64,000 nucleotides of DNA from Neobacillus sp. OS1-2 (GCF_030915505.1 NZ_CP133265.1:62001-126000), one strand, 5' to 3'; shown: positions 37,571 through 46,915, counted from the first letter of the stretch. The notes: a model not told the origin generated them from the sequence alone. Program-made: numbers and translations.

Positions 37571-39409
37571 ATGAAGCCGATGCTGCCAAGTTTAACCTTT
37601 GATTTGCCTATTAGGCCCGATTGGCTGTATGAGGTTAAATATGATGGGTTTAGGGCCCTTTTAGAGTGGAATTCAAAAGGAATCACATTAACAAGCAGAA
37701 ACGGAAAAGAACTATTTCCTCAGTTCCCTGAAATCAAGGAGTTTTTATTCCGGTATGAGGAAAAATTCAAACCATTTTTACCACTACAGCTTGATGGAGA
37801 ACTAGTGTCTCTCGAAAACACACACAAAGCGAATTTCTCCGCTACCCAAGTGCGAGGAAGATTAAAATCCGAAAAGAAAATTTACCAGCAAGCAACCCGC
37901 TCACCTTGTCGGCTGATGGTTTTTGATTTACTTATGTTAAAAGGGAAGCCACTCCATTCTATTGCCTTCCATAAACGAAAGGCCCAACTGGGAAAATTAT
38001 TTCAAACCATTGGATTTCATTTAGACCCTGATCCGTACAATGACCAGCTGCTCCAATATGTAACGGCGCACGAAGATTTTCACAGCCTCTGGGAAAAGGT
38101 GGTTTTATATGATGGGGAAGGCATTATTGCTAAATCAAAAAATAGCCTTTGGGAGGAAGGGAAACGATCGTTACTATGGCTAAAGTACAAGAATTGGAAA
38201 TATGTCAGCAGCTTCATTATTTCCTTCGAGAAAACAAATGGCTATTTTCACGTGGGAGTCTATAAGGATAAAGGCATCTTACCAATAGGTCAAGTCCTTT
38301 TCGGTTTTAAACCTGAAGAGAAGGATGCATTAAAGAAAACAATTAAACAGAATAGGGTGAGAGAGGATGATCAATTTATTTATGTGGAGCCTGCCATTTG
38401 CCTCGAAGTGAAATATTTGGAGCTCTTTGATAATCAATTGCGGGAGCCCCATTTTGACCGCTTTCGCTTTGATATGGAGCCTGCTGAATGTACTTATGAC
38501 CGCTTTATGTTTGCGCAAAAAAACTTGCCTTCAGATTTGGAAATTACCCATCCCGATAAACCATTGTGGGAAAAGCTTCCTATCCAGAAAGCAGATTATA
38601 TCCTGTACTTACGAGAAATTTCTCCCTATATGCTTCCTTTTTTAACCAATCGATTATTAACGGTTATTCGCTATCCACATGGAATGTTTGGGGAAGCCTT
38701 TTATCAAAAAAACTGTCCCGACTATGCACCGGGATTTGTTCAAACACACCCATCTGAAGGAATAGATTATATTCTATGCAATAATTTGAAGACCCTGGTT
38801 TGGCTCGGGAATCAGCTGGCAATTGAATTCCATGTCCCATTTCAAACTATTAATAGTAAGGGACCAAGCGAAATTGTTTTTGATTTAGACCCACCCTCAA
38901 AGGATGCCTTTCAATTAGCTGTGAAGGCGGCACTTTTAATAAAGGAAGTCCTTGACCAATTAAATCTAATTGGATTCATCAAAACTTCCGGTAATAAAGG
39001 CTTGCAAATTTACCTCCCACTCCCGGAAAATGTTTTTTCCTACGATGATACAAGGCTATTTACCAGCTTTATTGCCGAATATTTACTATCTAAAGATCCC
39101 GATTCTTTTACGATAGAACGAATGAAAAAAAATCGCGGAAACAGGTTATATGTTGATTATGTCCAACACAGTGAAGGAAAAACGATTGTCGCCCCATACT
39201 CAATGAGGGGAAATGAACATGGCGGTGTTGCCACCCCGCTTTATTGGGAAGAAGTGAATGAAAAGTTGGAGTCCGTTTCCTTTACAATGGAAAACGCCCT
39301 CAAACGAATTCGCAGTCAGGGTGATCCATTTCGGAATTATTTTCAAACGAAACAAATTCAAGCATTTGCACCCGTTCTTGAAATTTTGAAACAAGGTAAA
39401 AAAGGATAA
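37571..39409 (+). CDS. ligD: ATP-dependent DNA ligase D (ligase-polymerase)
   Basis: A 612-residue NHEJ enzyme in the Bacillus arrangement: ligase domain first (about 1-300), with adenylated Lys23 in EVKYDGFRA and motif DGEG (about residue 180), then the LigD-type primase/polymerase domain (about 320-600) with RYPHGMFGEAFYQKN, the metal-binding DLDPPS and SGNKGLQIYLPL. There is no phosphoesterase domain, as in B. subtilis LigD. It fills and seals ends held by Ku. GGAAGG lies about 10 bases before the ATG. Confidence 0.95.
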   Translation: MKPMLPSLTFDLPIRPDWLYEVKYDGFRALLEWNSKGITLTSRNGKELFPQFPEIKEFLFRYEEKFKPFLPLQLDGELVSLENTHKANFSATQVRGRLKSEKKIYQQATRSPCRLMVFDLLMLKGKPLHSIAFHKRKAQLGKLFQTIGFHLDPDPYNDQLLQYVTAHEDFHSLWEKVVLYDGEGIIAKSKNSLWEEGKRSLLWLKYKNWKYVSSFIISFEKTNGYFHVGVYKDKGILPIGQVLFGFKPEEKDALKKTIKQNRVREDDQFIYVEPAICLEVKYLELFDNQLREPHFDRFRFDMEPAECTYDRFMFAQKNLPSDLEITHPDKPLWEKLPIQKADYILYLREISPYMLPFLTNRLLTVIRYPHGMFGEAFYQKNCPDYAPGFVQTHPSEGIDYILCNNLKTLVWLGNQLAIEFHVPFQTINSKGPSEIVFDLDPPSKDAFQLAVKAALLIKEVLDQLNLIGFIKTSGNKGLQIYLPLPENVFSYDDTRLFTSFIAEYLLSKDPDSFTIERMKKNRGNRLYVDYVQHSEGKTIVAPYSMRGNEHGGVATPLYWEEVNEKLESVSFTMENALKRIRSQGDPFRNYFQTKQIQAFAPVLEILKQGKKG

Positions 39410-39428
39410 GGCAAGCGCCTTATCCTTT
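39400..39428. terminator. Shared bidirectional terminator of ligD and dapF
   Basis: A 13-bp perfect stem (AAAAGGATAAGGC / GCCTTATCCTTTT) with a 4-base loop overlaps the ends of both convergent genes. Confidence 0.85.
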
Positions 39429-40403
39429 TATTGTTTTTTCGATAAATTGCTGTGACTCTGTTTGCAGCAGCTCATATGTTTGCTGCTCAGTAAAATCATT
39501 TTTCGATGCTAACCTAACTACTTCCTCATCCAGGTCAACTACAATGGATGCTTTATATAAATAGGTAGCATTTCCAATTAGATCTATTGAGTAGGTTCCC
39601 TCGTATTTATGGACAACACACTGAACCCTGCCGCCATTATTATACACATCCGTTACCTGCTCAAATTCATTGAGTCCTGATAAACAGGTAACTAGTGAGG
39701 AAGCTGACATGGCGGTACCACAAGCATTTGTAAAACCTACACCACGTTCATAGGTTCTAACATAAATTGACCCTGGCTGCAGCGATTTTACAAAGCTTAC
39801 ATTTACACCGTCCGGAAATAACTGATTAGGGCCGTTTACTTTTTCACTGAGTTGTTGTTGGATTTCAATTCGCAGCTGATCACTTTCAACAATCGCAATT
39901 AAATGCGGATTGGGAACGGCAAGTGCGGTAAATCTTAATTCCTCAGACAATTCTGCTATTCTTTCATTAAAAAGCGTTGGTTTATGTAAATTTAATGGTA
40001 ACGCCTTTAATTCAAATAGTACCGGTGAAATTTCCACTTGATACGTATGGACATCTGGGGCGAGGTCTTGCTGCTTGCTAACCTTTAAATTCGCTTTCAT
40101 GGTTTCAATTACTGCTTCATTTAGCCCTTGCTGTTCACAAACATATCTTGCTACAAGGCGGAGTCCGTTTCCACACATCGAAGCCTCTGAGCCGTCTGCG
40201 TTAAATACACGCATTCTTCCATCGGCATGATCGCTCTTCATGACAAAGAGAATCCCATCAGCACCTAAATTAGACTGACGATTGCATAACAACCGAGCGA
40301 GGTTTGCTCGTTCACCTTCCGAAAAAGAATAACCGTTCGTCATTTCATCAATGATTAGAAAATCATTTCCCGACCCATGACCTTTAATTAAGTCGATTTG
40401 CAC
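39420..40403 (-). CDS. dapF: Diaminopimelate epimerase
   Basis: Converts LL- to meso-diaminopimelate for lysine and peptidoglycan. The two catalytic cysteines are Cys77 (ASMCGNGLR) and Cys228 (TNACGTAMSASS). At 327 residues it is about 40 longer than most DapF proteins. The extra part is a C-terminal, Glu/Gln-rich tail after residue 290 that looks helical. This longer form occurs in some Bacillaceae. It stands alone. Confidence 0.93.
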   Translation of the reverse strand: MQIDLIKGHGSGNDFLIIDEMTNGYSFSEGERANLARLLCNRQSNLGADGILFVMKSDHADGRMRVFNADGSEASMCGNGLRLVARYVCEQQGLNEAVIETMKANLKVSKQQDLAPDVHTYQVEISPVLFELKALPLNLHKPTLFNERIAELSEELRFTALAVPNPHLIAIVESDQLRIEIQQQLSEKVNGPNQLFPDGVNVSFVKSLQPGSIYVRTYERGVGFTNACGTAMSASSLVTCLSGLNEFEQVTDVYNNGGRVQCVVHKYEGTYSIDLIGNATYLYKASIVVDLDEEVVRLASKNDFTEQQTYELLQTESQQFIEKTIKG

Positions 40404-40476
40404 AGTAAAACCCCCACCATTTCGTTTTATTTATCATCATATCAAACATTGGTTTAGAGGGGAACTATCCAAATCG

Positions 40477-41262
40477 CTATCTTTCTATAAAATATTCGTT
40501 TATGAGTAATGACATTCGGAGGAGTTTCTCCTCCCCTGAAAGAGCCTCATTAAATGACAATACTGGTGTATTGGGTTCCGGAAACAATGAACTCCATTCC
40601 AAAGGCATCCAACCCCTTCGGAGTCGTCCTACCTGCTGATGACCAATATCCATTACTTGCTCATCCATAAAAACAGAGGATCCTTCAATTGCACCAACAT
40701 ATCTTCCTAATTCATTGAACAATTCCTTTTGATATTTTCTCCAACCTAGACGCTTTTTTTCAAAGCTGCCCAAAAAACGTCTGTTTCGACCGAACACATC
40801 AATCTTACTAGATTTTCTTCCTTTCACATTAAAAAATCCGAGGACTTCTTGATCAGAATTGTAAAGGGCAAATGTTCTTGAAGGTTTTAACCGTTCCCAA
40901 CCGTTTCCACGGTGTTTTTTTACCATCCCTGCCAAATGGCCGTCTGGAAAATAGAGGTGTATGCGTGAGAATTGGGTGTTCCTAAACAACACCAAAAGAT
41001 GGCTTGCTTCAAATATCGACCGATCGATCCTTCCAGATAAAACGAGGCTTCTACTTATTTCTAGCGATTGTCTCATTCTAAAAAGGTAGAGTTGAAAACT
41101 GATAATACTATACAGGATAAATGGAATCGTACATAGCATGATCTCCCTATGCCTTATAATAGAAAGATTTAAAACAATAATTAGGATTGTTGGAACCAGT
41201 GCAGCAATACCACCATTTAAGTTCAAATTAGCTATATCCCGGTAATATTTATTTATTTTCAT
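40477..41262 (-). CDS. Membrane-anchored protein of unknown function
   Basis: I do not recognise the family. The 261-residue protein has two N-terminal membrane segments (about residues 18-34 and 38-58), then a cytoplasmic basic domain with repeated beta-strand-like units (KIDVFGRNRRFLGSF, DIGHQQVGRLRRGWMP). The pattern faintly resembles scramblase/LURP-type barrels that report ligand-linked conformations, but I cannot support that by motif. It is monocistronic, between dapF and a patatin gene. AAGGAGTTTT lies before the ATG. Confidence 0.6.
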   Translation of the reverse strand: MKINKYYRDIANLNLNGGIAALVPTILIIVLNLSIIRHREIMLCTIPFILYSIISFQLYLFRMRQSLEISRSLVLSGRIDRSIFEASHLLVLFRNTQFSRIHLYFPDGHLAGMVKKHRGNGWERLKPSRTFALYNSDQEVLGFFNVKGRKSSKIDVFGRNRRFLGSFEKKRLGWRKYQKELFNELGRYVGAIEGSSVFMDEQVMDIGHQQVGRLRRGWMPLEWSSLFPEPNTPVLSFNEALSGEEKLLRMSLLINEYFIER

Positions 41263-41343
41263 CGATAAAACTCCTTATCAATTCCTCTACACTTAGTTTA
41301 TTTACTAGTATTCAAAAAAATGATAGAAGTTTTTTGTGGCCAA

Positions 41344-41371
41344 AAAAAGAGAAGAGTATTGGAAACTCTTC
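41344..41371 (-). terminator. Terminator of the patatin-like gene
   Basis: A 7-bp stem (GAAGAGT / ACTCTTC) is followed by TCTTTTTTT on the minus strand. Confidence 0.7.
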
Positions 41372-41373
41372 GC

Positions 41374-42228
41374 TTAGGTATTGATATAGTTTAGAATTGA
41401 CGTCATCGACTTTTTAGCATCTTCATAGCCTTGATTGTATAGGTCTTCTAGCCTTTTTGGGTTTCTCTCCATTCTTCCAACCTTTAACGGTTGTGTCGGG
41501 CGAATGATAAGTGCATTTCCTGCTCGCTCTTCATCTTCCAAATAGGCAACTGTTTCATTATATTTTTGGTACCTTTTCTGAAGAGCCTGTTGCAACCCTT
41601 TATATTCTGGGTACTTCCGGTTCACAAGAAATTGAAACTTAGAAGGTTTTTTCAAATATCCTGCATTCCTCGTTAAAATGACGATATTTTTCTTATAACC
41701 ATCCTCTTGCGCCTTTTTGATGGGAATCGGATCACTAATACCGCCATCTAATAACACCTTGTCTTTAAAGCGGATTTCCGGCGCAATAAACGGCAAGGAA
41801 CTTGATGCCCGTAAAACAGTAAGCAGCTCCTGATCATAATCTTGCTTTTTATAATAAGTAGGCTCTCCTGTCAGGCAATCTGTTGTCCCAACGACAAATT
41901 CTGATGGACTATCATAAAACACATCATAATGGTATGGAACATGCTTATTAGGAATTTCATCAAAAATAAAATCCATCCCAAAAAATTGCCGATTTTTCAA
42001 ATAGTTTTTCCACGAAATATATCTGGGATCTGAGGCATATTCAATTGTAACCGTTTTATTACGCCCTTTTTGTCTCGATAAATACGAAGCAGCATTACAG
42101 GCACCCGCAGAAACCCCAATTACATATGGGAAAAATAAATCCTCTTCCAAAAAATATTCAAGGATTCCTGCAGTATACACACCGCGCATCCCGCCGCCTT
42201 CTAAAACCAAACCGACTTGATCTATCAA
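41374..42228 (-). CDS. Patatin-like phospholipase (RssA/YjjU group)
   Basis: A 284-residue serine lipid hydrolase. It has the oxyanion loop EGGGMRGVYTAG (about 10-21), the nucleophile elbow GVSAG (Ser about 40) and the catalytic Asp in DGGISDP (about 162-168). All three catalytic elements are intact. Its substrate is unknown; such proteins act on acyl esters in membranes or on storage lipids. It stands alone, with its own terminator. Confidence 0.88.
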   Translation of the reverse strand: MIDQVGLVLEGGGMRGVYTAGILEYFLEEDLFFPYVIGVSAGACNAASYLSRQKGRNKTVTIEYASDPRYISWKNYLKNRQFFGMDFIFDEIPNKHVPYHYDVFYDSPSEFVVGTTDCLTGEPTYYKKQDYDQELLTVLRASSSLPFIAPEIRFKDKVLLDGGISDPIPIKKAQEDGYKKNIVILTRNAGYLKKPSKFQFLVNRKYPEYKGLQQALQKRYQKYNETVAYLEDEERAGNALIIRPTQPLKVGRMERNPKRLEDLYNQGYEDAKKSMTSILNYINT

Positions 42229-42321
42229 ACTGCCTCATCCTTTCGATCTCAACCAATGCAAAAATATAATAATAGCTATTATAAGATACCCTTAATCGTT
42301 TCGCAAAGCGAAAGGTCTTCC

Positions 42322-43101
42322 TTATGAGGCTAACTCCTTTTTCTTGAAAATAAATACACTCAATGATAGCAATAGTAGAATGACACCTGCCGCTATTAAA
42401 CTAGCTGGTAAGGTACCGTCTGGAATACCGCTATTTACCAGTATTTCATTCGCATAGGCGGTTAACTGCGCAGGGCTCCATTCAAACACATTGGAAAGGG
42501 AGCTGCTTACTAAACTTAATACAATGACAACTGCTAATGAACAAAATCCTGCCATCCCCGGTGCCAAGAGTGATGCACTAAAAAACAGTGTGATCGTCAC
42601 TATCACTGAAAACCATAGCCCGTAAAAAAAATACGACTGGAAAAAGTCCGCTGCTGGAATCCAATCAAATAAAATACCTGTGTAGTACCATGTTGAAAGG
42701 GATCCGATTAGGAAAGAAAACCAGAGTAATAAAAGACTTCCCACCCATTTTGCCGTGACATAAAAACCATAGGATACAGGTTTTACAAGAATCATCGCAG
42801 CCACACCGCTTTTCCTTTCGGCAGCAATAATTCCCATTGTGGAAAGAACAATGATTAGCACCCCTAGGGTAGTATATTGTCCAAGTCCTTGAGCTAACAC
42901 TTCACCGGCGGATGGCGTGGGAATCTTTATCACCGCACCTTCAGGCAAATTACCAACCGAATCCAGAATTTGCGGCAAGTAATACGATGAAATTGGCTGT
43001 TGTACACCAATTAAAATAAAGGTGATTGGCACCCAAATCCATTTGAAATTTCTCCACATTTCCACCATCTCTTTTTGCAACAATGTCATCCACTGGCTCA
43101 T
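42322..43101 (-). CDS. ABC transporter permease (YxlG-like)
   Basis: A 259-residue membrane protein of the ABC-2 type with six predicted segments and an ERKSGVAAMILVKP loop typical of this subfamily, after which the segments resume. It overlaps the ATPase gene by 4 bases. Together with the PLDc_N-like small protein upstream it reproduces the yxlE-yxlF-yxlG order of the B. subtilis sigY operon, but no sigma factor gene is next to it. The substrate is unknown; bacteriocin immunity or export is possible. Confidence 0.85.
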   Translation of the reverse strand: MSQWMTLLQKEMVEMWRNFKWIWVPITFILIGVQQPISSYYLPQILDSVGNLPEGAVIKIPTPSAGEVLAQGLGQYTTLGVLIIVLSTMGIIAAERKSGVAAMILVKPVSYGFYVTAKWVGSLLLLWFSFLIGSLSTWYYTGILFDWIPAADFFQSYFFYGLWFSVIVTITLFFSASLLAPGMAGFCSLAVVIVLSLVSSSLSNVFEWSPAQLTAYANEILVNSGIPDGTLPASLIAAGVILLLLSLSVFIFKKKELAS

Positions 43102-44006
43102 TTTCCCACCACCTTCATAAACACATCTTCGAGGGTCATACTACTAATCTCAAATTTCTCAAGCGGCAGGTTTTGCTCTGAAATCCGCTTTAGGAATGAC
43201 TGCCTTGCTAAAGCGATATCCTTAACTAAAATACTAAGGCGATTTCCATCCTTCAGTAAGGAATTGGTTAGTTCATGGGTTGAGAAGAACGGAATAAACG
43301 CATCCGGTTTTCCCCTAAAGTACAAATCAATTTTAGCCTGCTGATGCCGTTCCCGTAGATCGATCATGGACCCCGATTCAACGATTTCACCATTATGTAG
43401 GAACAGAATTTCATCACAAACCTCTTCGGCGTCACTTAAAATATGAGTCGAAAATAAAATGGTTGTTTCCTTCTTTAACCCTTCAAGTAGATCCAACACT
43501 TCTCTTCTGCCAATCGGATCCAAAGCCGATACTGGTTCATCAAGCATAATTAATTGCGGACGATGAATCAATGCTTGTGCAATCCCAAGCCTCTGCTTCA
43601 TCCCACCGGAATATTTAGCTACTTTACGATTTTTCGCTTCCATAATCCCAACAAGATCCAACAACTCCATAGATCTATCCTTTGCTTCCTTGGCGTTTAA
43701 TCCCGCTAATTTGCCAACATAGGATAGAAATTCAAGTCCCGACATCCATTCGTAGAATACAGGAAATTGGGGAAGGTAACCAATTAATTCACGGATATCT
43801 TCCCCTTTTCTGGCATCGGTAAAGATAATCCTTCCACTCGCCGGATTCATGAGTCCTGAGAGCATTCTAAGAATGGTCGTTTTGCCAGCACCATTTGGAC
43901 CTAATAAAGCAATACATTTCCCTTTATCTAAGGTGAAATTAAGTCCTTTAATGACTGCCGTCCCTTGAAAACTCTTTTTTAATTCTTTAATTTGAATAAG
44001 GGACAT
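43098..44006 (-). CDS. ABC transporter ATP-binding protein (YxlF-like)
   Basis: A 302-residue ATPase with Walker A GPNGAGKTT (about 35-43), signature YSGGMKQR, Walker B LIMLDEPVSALDP and the switch His in STHI. The C-terminal part (about 220-300) is the usual extension of this ABC-2 group. It energises the permease encoded just downstream. Its start touches the stop of the small membrane gene upstream, so the three genes form one operon. Confidence 0.92.
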   Translation of the reverse strand: MSLIQIKELKKSFQGTAVIKGLNFTLDKGKCIALLGPNGAGKTTILRMLSGLMNPASGRIIFTDARKGEDIRELIGYLPQFPVFYEWMSGLEFLSYVGKLAGLNAKEAKDRSMELLDLVGIMEAKNRKVAKYSGGMKQRLGIAQALIHRPQLIMLDEPVSALDPIGRREVLDLLEGLKKETTILFSTHILSDAEEVCDEILFLHNGEIVESGSMIDLRERHQQAKIDLYFRGKPDAFIPFFSTHELTNSLLKDGNRLSILVKDIALARQSFLKRISEQNLPLEKFEISSMTLEDVFMKVVGK

Positions 44007-44203
44007 CAGTGACTTCTCCTTCCAATCACAAAATAAAGGATAGGTCCAATAATATTAATGAATAAAATAATAAGTGCCCATAACCACTTTGGTCCATTAG
44101 TTTTCTCTATTTTGACAAGATCAATCATGGCAACAATTAATAAAATAAGCTGGATAATGAGAATGGGCGCAATAATAGGTATATAACTTGCTAAAGAATC
44201 CAT
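44006..44203 (-). CDS. PLDc_N domain small membrane protein (YxlE-like)
   Basis: A 65-residue protein with two membrane segments (about 10-30 and 42-60) and the PLDc_N pattern KWLWALIILFINIIGPILYF. B. subtilis YxlE has the same size and place, and is described as a negative regulator of sigma-Y activity. The frame extends to 44266, but AGGGGG lies 9 bases before the ATG at 44203. It is first in the operon with the ABC genes. Confidence 0.78.
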   Translation of the reverse strand: MDSLASYIPIIAPILIIQLILLIVAMIDLVKIEKTNGPKWLWALIILFINIIGPILYFVIGRRSH

Positions 44204-44265
44204 CTCTAAATTCCCCCTTGGTTTGTTTTTACATTCATATGACGTACGAAGGAGAAAAACGTTCA

Positions 44266-44293
44266 AAAACCCGGCAAATATTTTTTGCCGGGT
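44266..44293 (-). terminator. Terminator of the DUF4870 gene
   Basis: An 11-bp stem (AACCCGGCAAA / TTTGCCGGGTT) is followed by T's on the minus strand. Confidence 0.8.
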
Positions 44294-44307
44294 TCAAATG
44301 TGTTTTT

Positions 44308-44637
44308 TTATTTTATAATCCTAAAAATCCACGGAAATTGATATTCATTACCCTCGTAAGCTTTAACGGCTGCCATTAGGCTAAAAATTAGTGCTGCAAT
44401 CCCAAGTGCCCACAATAGAAAAATTCCAATAATAACGATGGTTAAGATACCAGCTACCACTGAATAGATGAGATAAGAAATAAAGAAGTTAAAATATTCC
44501 TTTCCATGATAATCAATAAACGAGGACTCTTCCTTTTTTAATAACCAAATAATTAGCGGCGCAATAATAGGGAAAAATATACTTAACACATAAATACCGG
44601 CGGCCAGCAACCTATCTTCACTCTTCACCATTTTCAT
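44308..44637 (-). CDS. DUF4870 domain membrane protein
   Basis: A 109-residue protein with three membrane segments and the DUF4870 pattern (IAPLIIWLLKKEES, then DYHGKEYFNFFISYLIY). This family is common in Firmicutes and has no assigned function. It stands just upstream of the YxlEFG-like cluster but is separated from it by a strong terminator. A GGAG site lies upstream of the ATG. Confidence 0.83.
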   Translation of the reverse strand: MKMVKSEDRLLAAGIYVLSIFFPIIAPLIIWLLKKEESSFIDYHGKEYFNFFISYLIYSVVAGILTIVIIGIFLLWALGIAALIFSLMAAVKAYEGNEYQFPWIFRIIK

Positions 44638-44819
44638 TTCCTCCAGTGGAAAAAAATTTCCTTACCCTATTATTTACGCAGTGTCCCTATAAAGGTTTCA
44701 TACTATCCAATAAATTAAGCAAAATAATTAATTATGACCAGATTTTCCGCTAGTCCCTTAGGCACAACCGTTGCAAAATTAGATAAAATATTATTAACAA
44801 CATACAGAAAGGTTTTATT

Positions 44820-45947
44820 ATGACAAAAATTCTTTTAAAAAATGCCTATCTTTTTCCGGTTACATCCGGACCGATGAAAAATGCTGATGTGCTAATTGAA
44901 GATGACAAAATAAAAAAAATAGGAAGAAATCTTTCCACGGATTTAACAGTTAAAAGCATCGATTGTGGGGGATTGTTCCTTTTTCCAGGCTTTATCGATG
45001 TTCACACCCATTTAGGACTTTATGATGAAGGGACCGGTTGGGCTGGAAATGATGCCAACGAAACAGCAGAAGCCCTCACCCCCCATATTCGAGCTATTGA
45101 TGGTGTTTATCCATTGGATCCAGCCTTCACTGATGCTGTTAAAAGCGGAATCACCACTGTTCACGTTATGCCAGGCAGTGCCAACGTAATCGGTGGAACG
45201 ACCTCCGTTATTAAAACAACTGGAAAAAATATCAAAAAGATGATTATCCAAGAGGTGGCTGGATTAAAAATTGCCTTAGGTGAAAATCCAAAAAGAATCC
45301 ATAGTAGCGGTAATAGTAATTCGATTACCAGAATGGGTATTATGGGAATGCTTAGAGAGGCCTTCTATCAAGCTATCCATGCTGATAATCCCGAGCAACT
45401 TAGAATTATACCGATAATAATGGCCTTGAGAAGAGAAATCCCAGTTAGAATTCATGCCCACCGTGCCGATGATATCATTTCTGCTCTTAGATTCGCAGCA
45501 GAATTTAATCTTGACCTACGGATTGAACATTGCACCGAAGGGCATTTAATTTCCAGTGAGTTAGCCGGAATGGACTTGAAGGTTTCCGTTGGACCTACCC
45601 TGACCAGAAGATCCAAAGTCGAATTAAAAAATAAGACATGGAAAACCTATCAGGAATTGACAAATCACGGTGTCGAAGTGTCGATTACAACAGATCATCC
45701 TTATACACCGATTCAATACCTAAATATTTGTGCCGGGATTGCTGTCAGGGAAGGATTAACGGAGCAAAAAGCCTTAGAAGGAATCACGATTCTTCCAGCA
45801 AGAAACCTAAGAATTGACCAAAAGGTTGGAAGTATCGAAGAAGGAAAAGATGCAGATTTAGTGCTTTGGAGCCATCATCCTTTCCATTATTTAGCTAAGC
45901 CAAAATGGACGATGATTAACGGCGAAATCGTCTATATGGAAGCGTAG
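44820..45947 (+). CDS. Amidohydrolase family protein (imidazolonepropionase-like)
   Basis: A 375-residue metal-dependent hydrolase. The metal motif FIDVHTHLG (about 60-68) is followed by the later ligands RIHAHRADD (about 213-221), IEHCTE (about 238-243) and the catalytic TTDHP Asp (about 297-301). The small beta-sandwich made of both termini is complete. It acts on a C-N bond in an amide or cyclic substrate which I cannot name. AGAAAGG precedes the ATG. It is monocistronic and lies just before a structured RNA region. Confidence 0.85.
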   Translation: MTKILLKNAYLFPVTSGPMKNADVLIEDDKIKKIGRNLSTDLTVKSIDCGGLFLFPGFIDVHTHLGLYDEGTGWAGNDANETAEALTPHIRAIDGVYPLDPAFTDAVKSGITTVHVMPGSANVIGGTTSVIKTTGKNIKKMIIQEVAGLKIALGENPKRIHSSGNSNSITRMGIMGMLREAFYQAIHADNPEQLRIIPIIMALRREIPVRIHAHRADDIISALRFAAEFNLDLRIEHCTEGHLISSELAGMDLKVSVGPTLTRRSKVELKNKTWKTYQELTNHGVEVSITTDHPYTPIQYLNICAGIAVREGLTEQKALEGITILPARNLRIDQKVGSIEEGKDADLVLWSHHPFHYLAKPKWTMINGEIVYMEA

Positions 45948-46100
45948 AAATTTGCTGAAATTTGGTAAAAAATATTATCGAAAAATCAACAAAAAACCTA
46001 TTTATTTTTTTCGTTTTTTCTTGTATCATACTCTAGATGAAACTGTTTTAGACCTGAAAAAACTTGGGGGTTTAACAACATAATTTATTAACAAAAAAAT

Positions 46101-46219
46101 GAAATAGGGAAGGCAATTGGTGCGCCACCAGTTTTTACTGGTTCTAGTGGGTTCGATTCCCACCCCGAAATTTTTTTACGTAACTTTATAAAAAATTTCG
46201 AGGGTGGGCCGCTTCTTTA
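46101..46219 (+). ncRNA. tRNA-like structured leader of the GNAT gene
   Basis: A good T-arm (46147-46163: GTGGG-TTCGATT-CCCAC), an anticodon-like hairpin (46127-46142: ACCAG, six-base loop, CTGGT) and a D-arm-like GGC...GCC with AATTGGT in its loop (46112-46126) lie in tRNA order. The acceptor pairing is poor (three GC pairs), so this is not a working tRNA. The 3' half of the T-arm can instead pair with 46202-46208 as part of a nearly perfect 20-bp hairpin (46159-46178 with 46189-46208). The two folds exclude each other, which suggests a switch or a pseudo-tRNA. The rest of the 45948-46255 gap is AT-rich, with possible promoter elements around 46020-46035. Confidence 0.5.
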
Positions 46220-46255
46220 GACATGGGATCGGTATGCCCTAATGGAGGGATATTC

Positions 46256-46816
46256 ATGCTGAAGAAACGTGATCTTCATGACAGCCACACATTGTACGAA
46301 TTAATGACACACCCTGATGTCTTCCCTTTTGTACGTCAGAAAGCTGATTCTTATGAAGAATTCATATTTATTACAAAACAAACCATTGAAGCGGAAGAGC
46401 GCGGTGAACTAATTTCACGGACAATTCTTGATGAATGGGGTACTCCAATCGGTACGATTAATTTGTATGATATTGAAGACAACGCCGGTTTTTTAGGAAC
46501 ATGGCTGGGGAAATCATATCATGGAAAAGGCTATAACAGCCCTGCAAAAGATGCCTTTTTTCAGGAGTTATTTTACGAAACGGGGATTGAAACAGTTTTT
46601 ATGCGGATTCGAAAAGTAAATATTCGCTCCATTAAAGCTGCGGAAAAACTTCCATATGTTGTGAAAGCCAATGAGACAAGAAAATCAATCTATGAGCAAT
46701 TGAATGCAAATGGTGAGATCTACGATTTATATGAAATCCCAAAGGATTTATACACTTTCCATTTGTTACGGAATGGCTCACCGCAAACAGATTCTTCGCA
46801 ATTATTAGAAGCATAG
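46256..46816 (+). CDS. GNAT family N-acetyltransferase (RimJ/RimL-like)
   Basis: A 186-residue acetyltransferase. The acetyl-CoA fold is seen in the beta-strand pair IGTINLYDI and GFLGTWLGKSYHGKGYN (about residues 70-98), then the helix and VFMRIRKVNIRSIKAAEKL typical of ribosomal-protein/aminoglycoside-type GNATs. The substrate is unknown. The frame reaches 46223, but GGAGGG lies 6 bases before the ATG at 46256. Its mRNA leader is the tRNA-like element, which hints at RNA-level control. Confidence 0.82.
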   Translation: MLKKRDLHDSHTLYELMTHPDVFPFVRQKADSYEEFIFITKQTIEAEERGELISRTILDEWGTPIGTINLYDIEDNAGFLGTWLGKSYHGKGYNSPAKDAFFQELFYETGIETVFMRIRKVNIRSIKAAEKLPYVVKANETRKSIYEQLNANGEIYDLYEIPKDLYTFHLLRNGSPQTDSSQLLEA

Positions 46817-46882
46817 AAAAGCCGAAGAGCGCTGGTGCTAGACGTATCTCAAGGCTGAAACGTATTCATTTCGGAAGGAATA

Positions 46883-46915
46883 AAAAGCAATCGGCTTATG
46901 CCGATTGCTTTTATA
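46883..46915 (+). terminator. Terminator of the GNAT gene
   Basis: A 13-bp perfect stem (AAAAGCAATCGGC / GCCGATTGCTTTT) with a TTAT loop. The 60 bases before it are GC-richer and resemble degenerate Bacillus intergenic repeats. Confidence 0.85.

Noticed and set aside
46201-46212. AGGGTGGGCCGC resembles the T-box sequence AGGGTGGNACCGCG
   Set aside because: It lacks the A before CC, no terminator or T-run follows, and no specifier stem is visible upstream. The similarity comes from its being the complement of the tRNA-like T-arm region.
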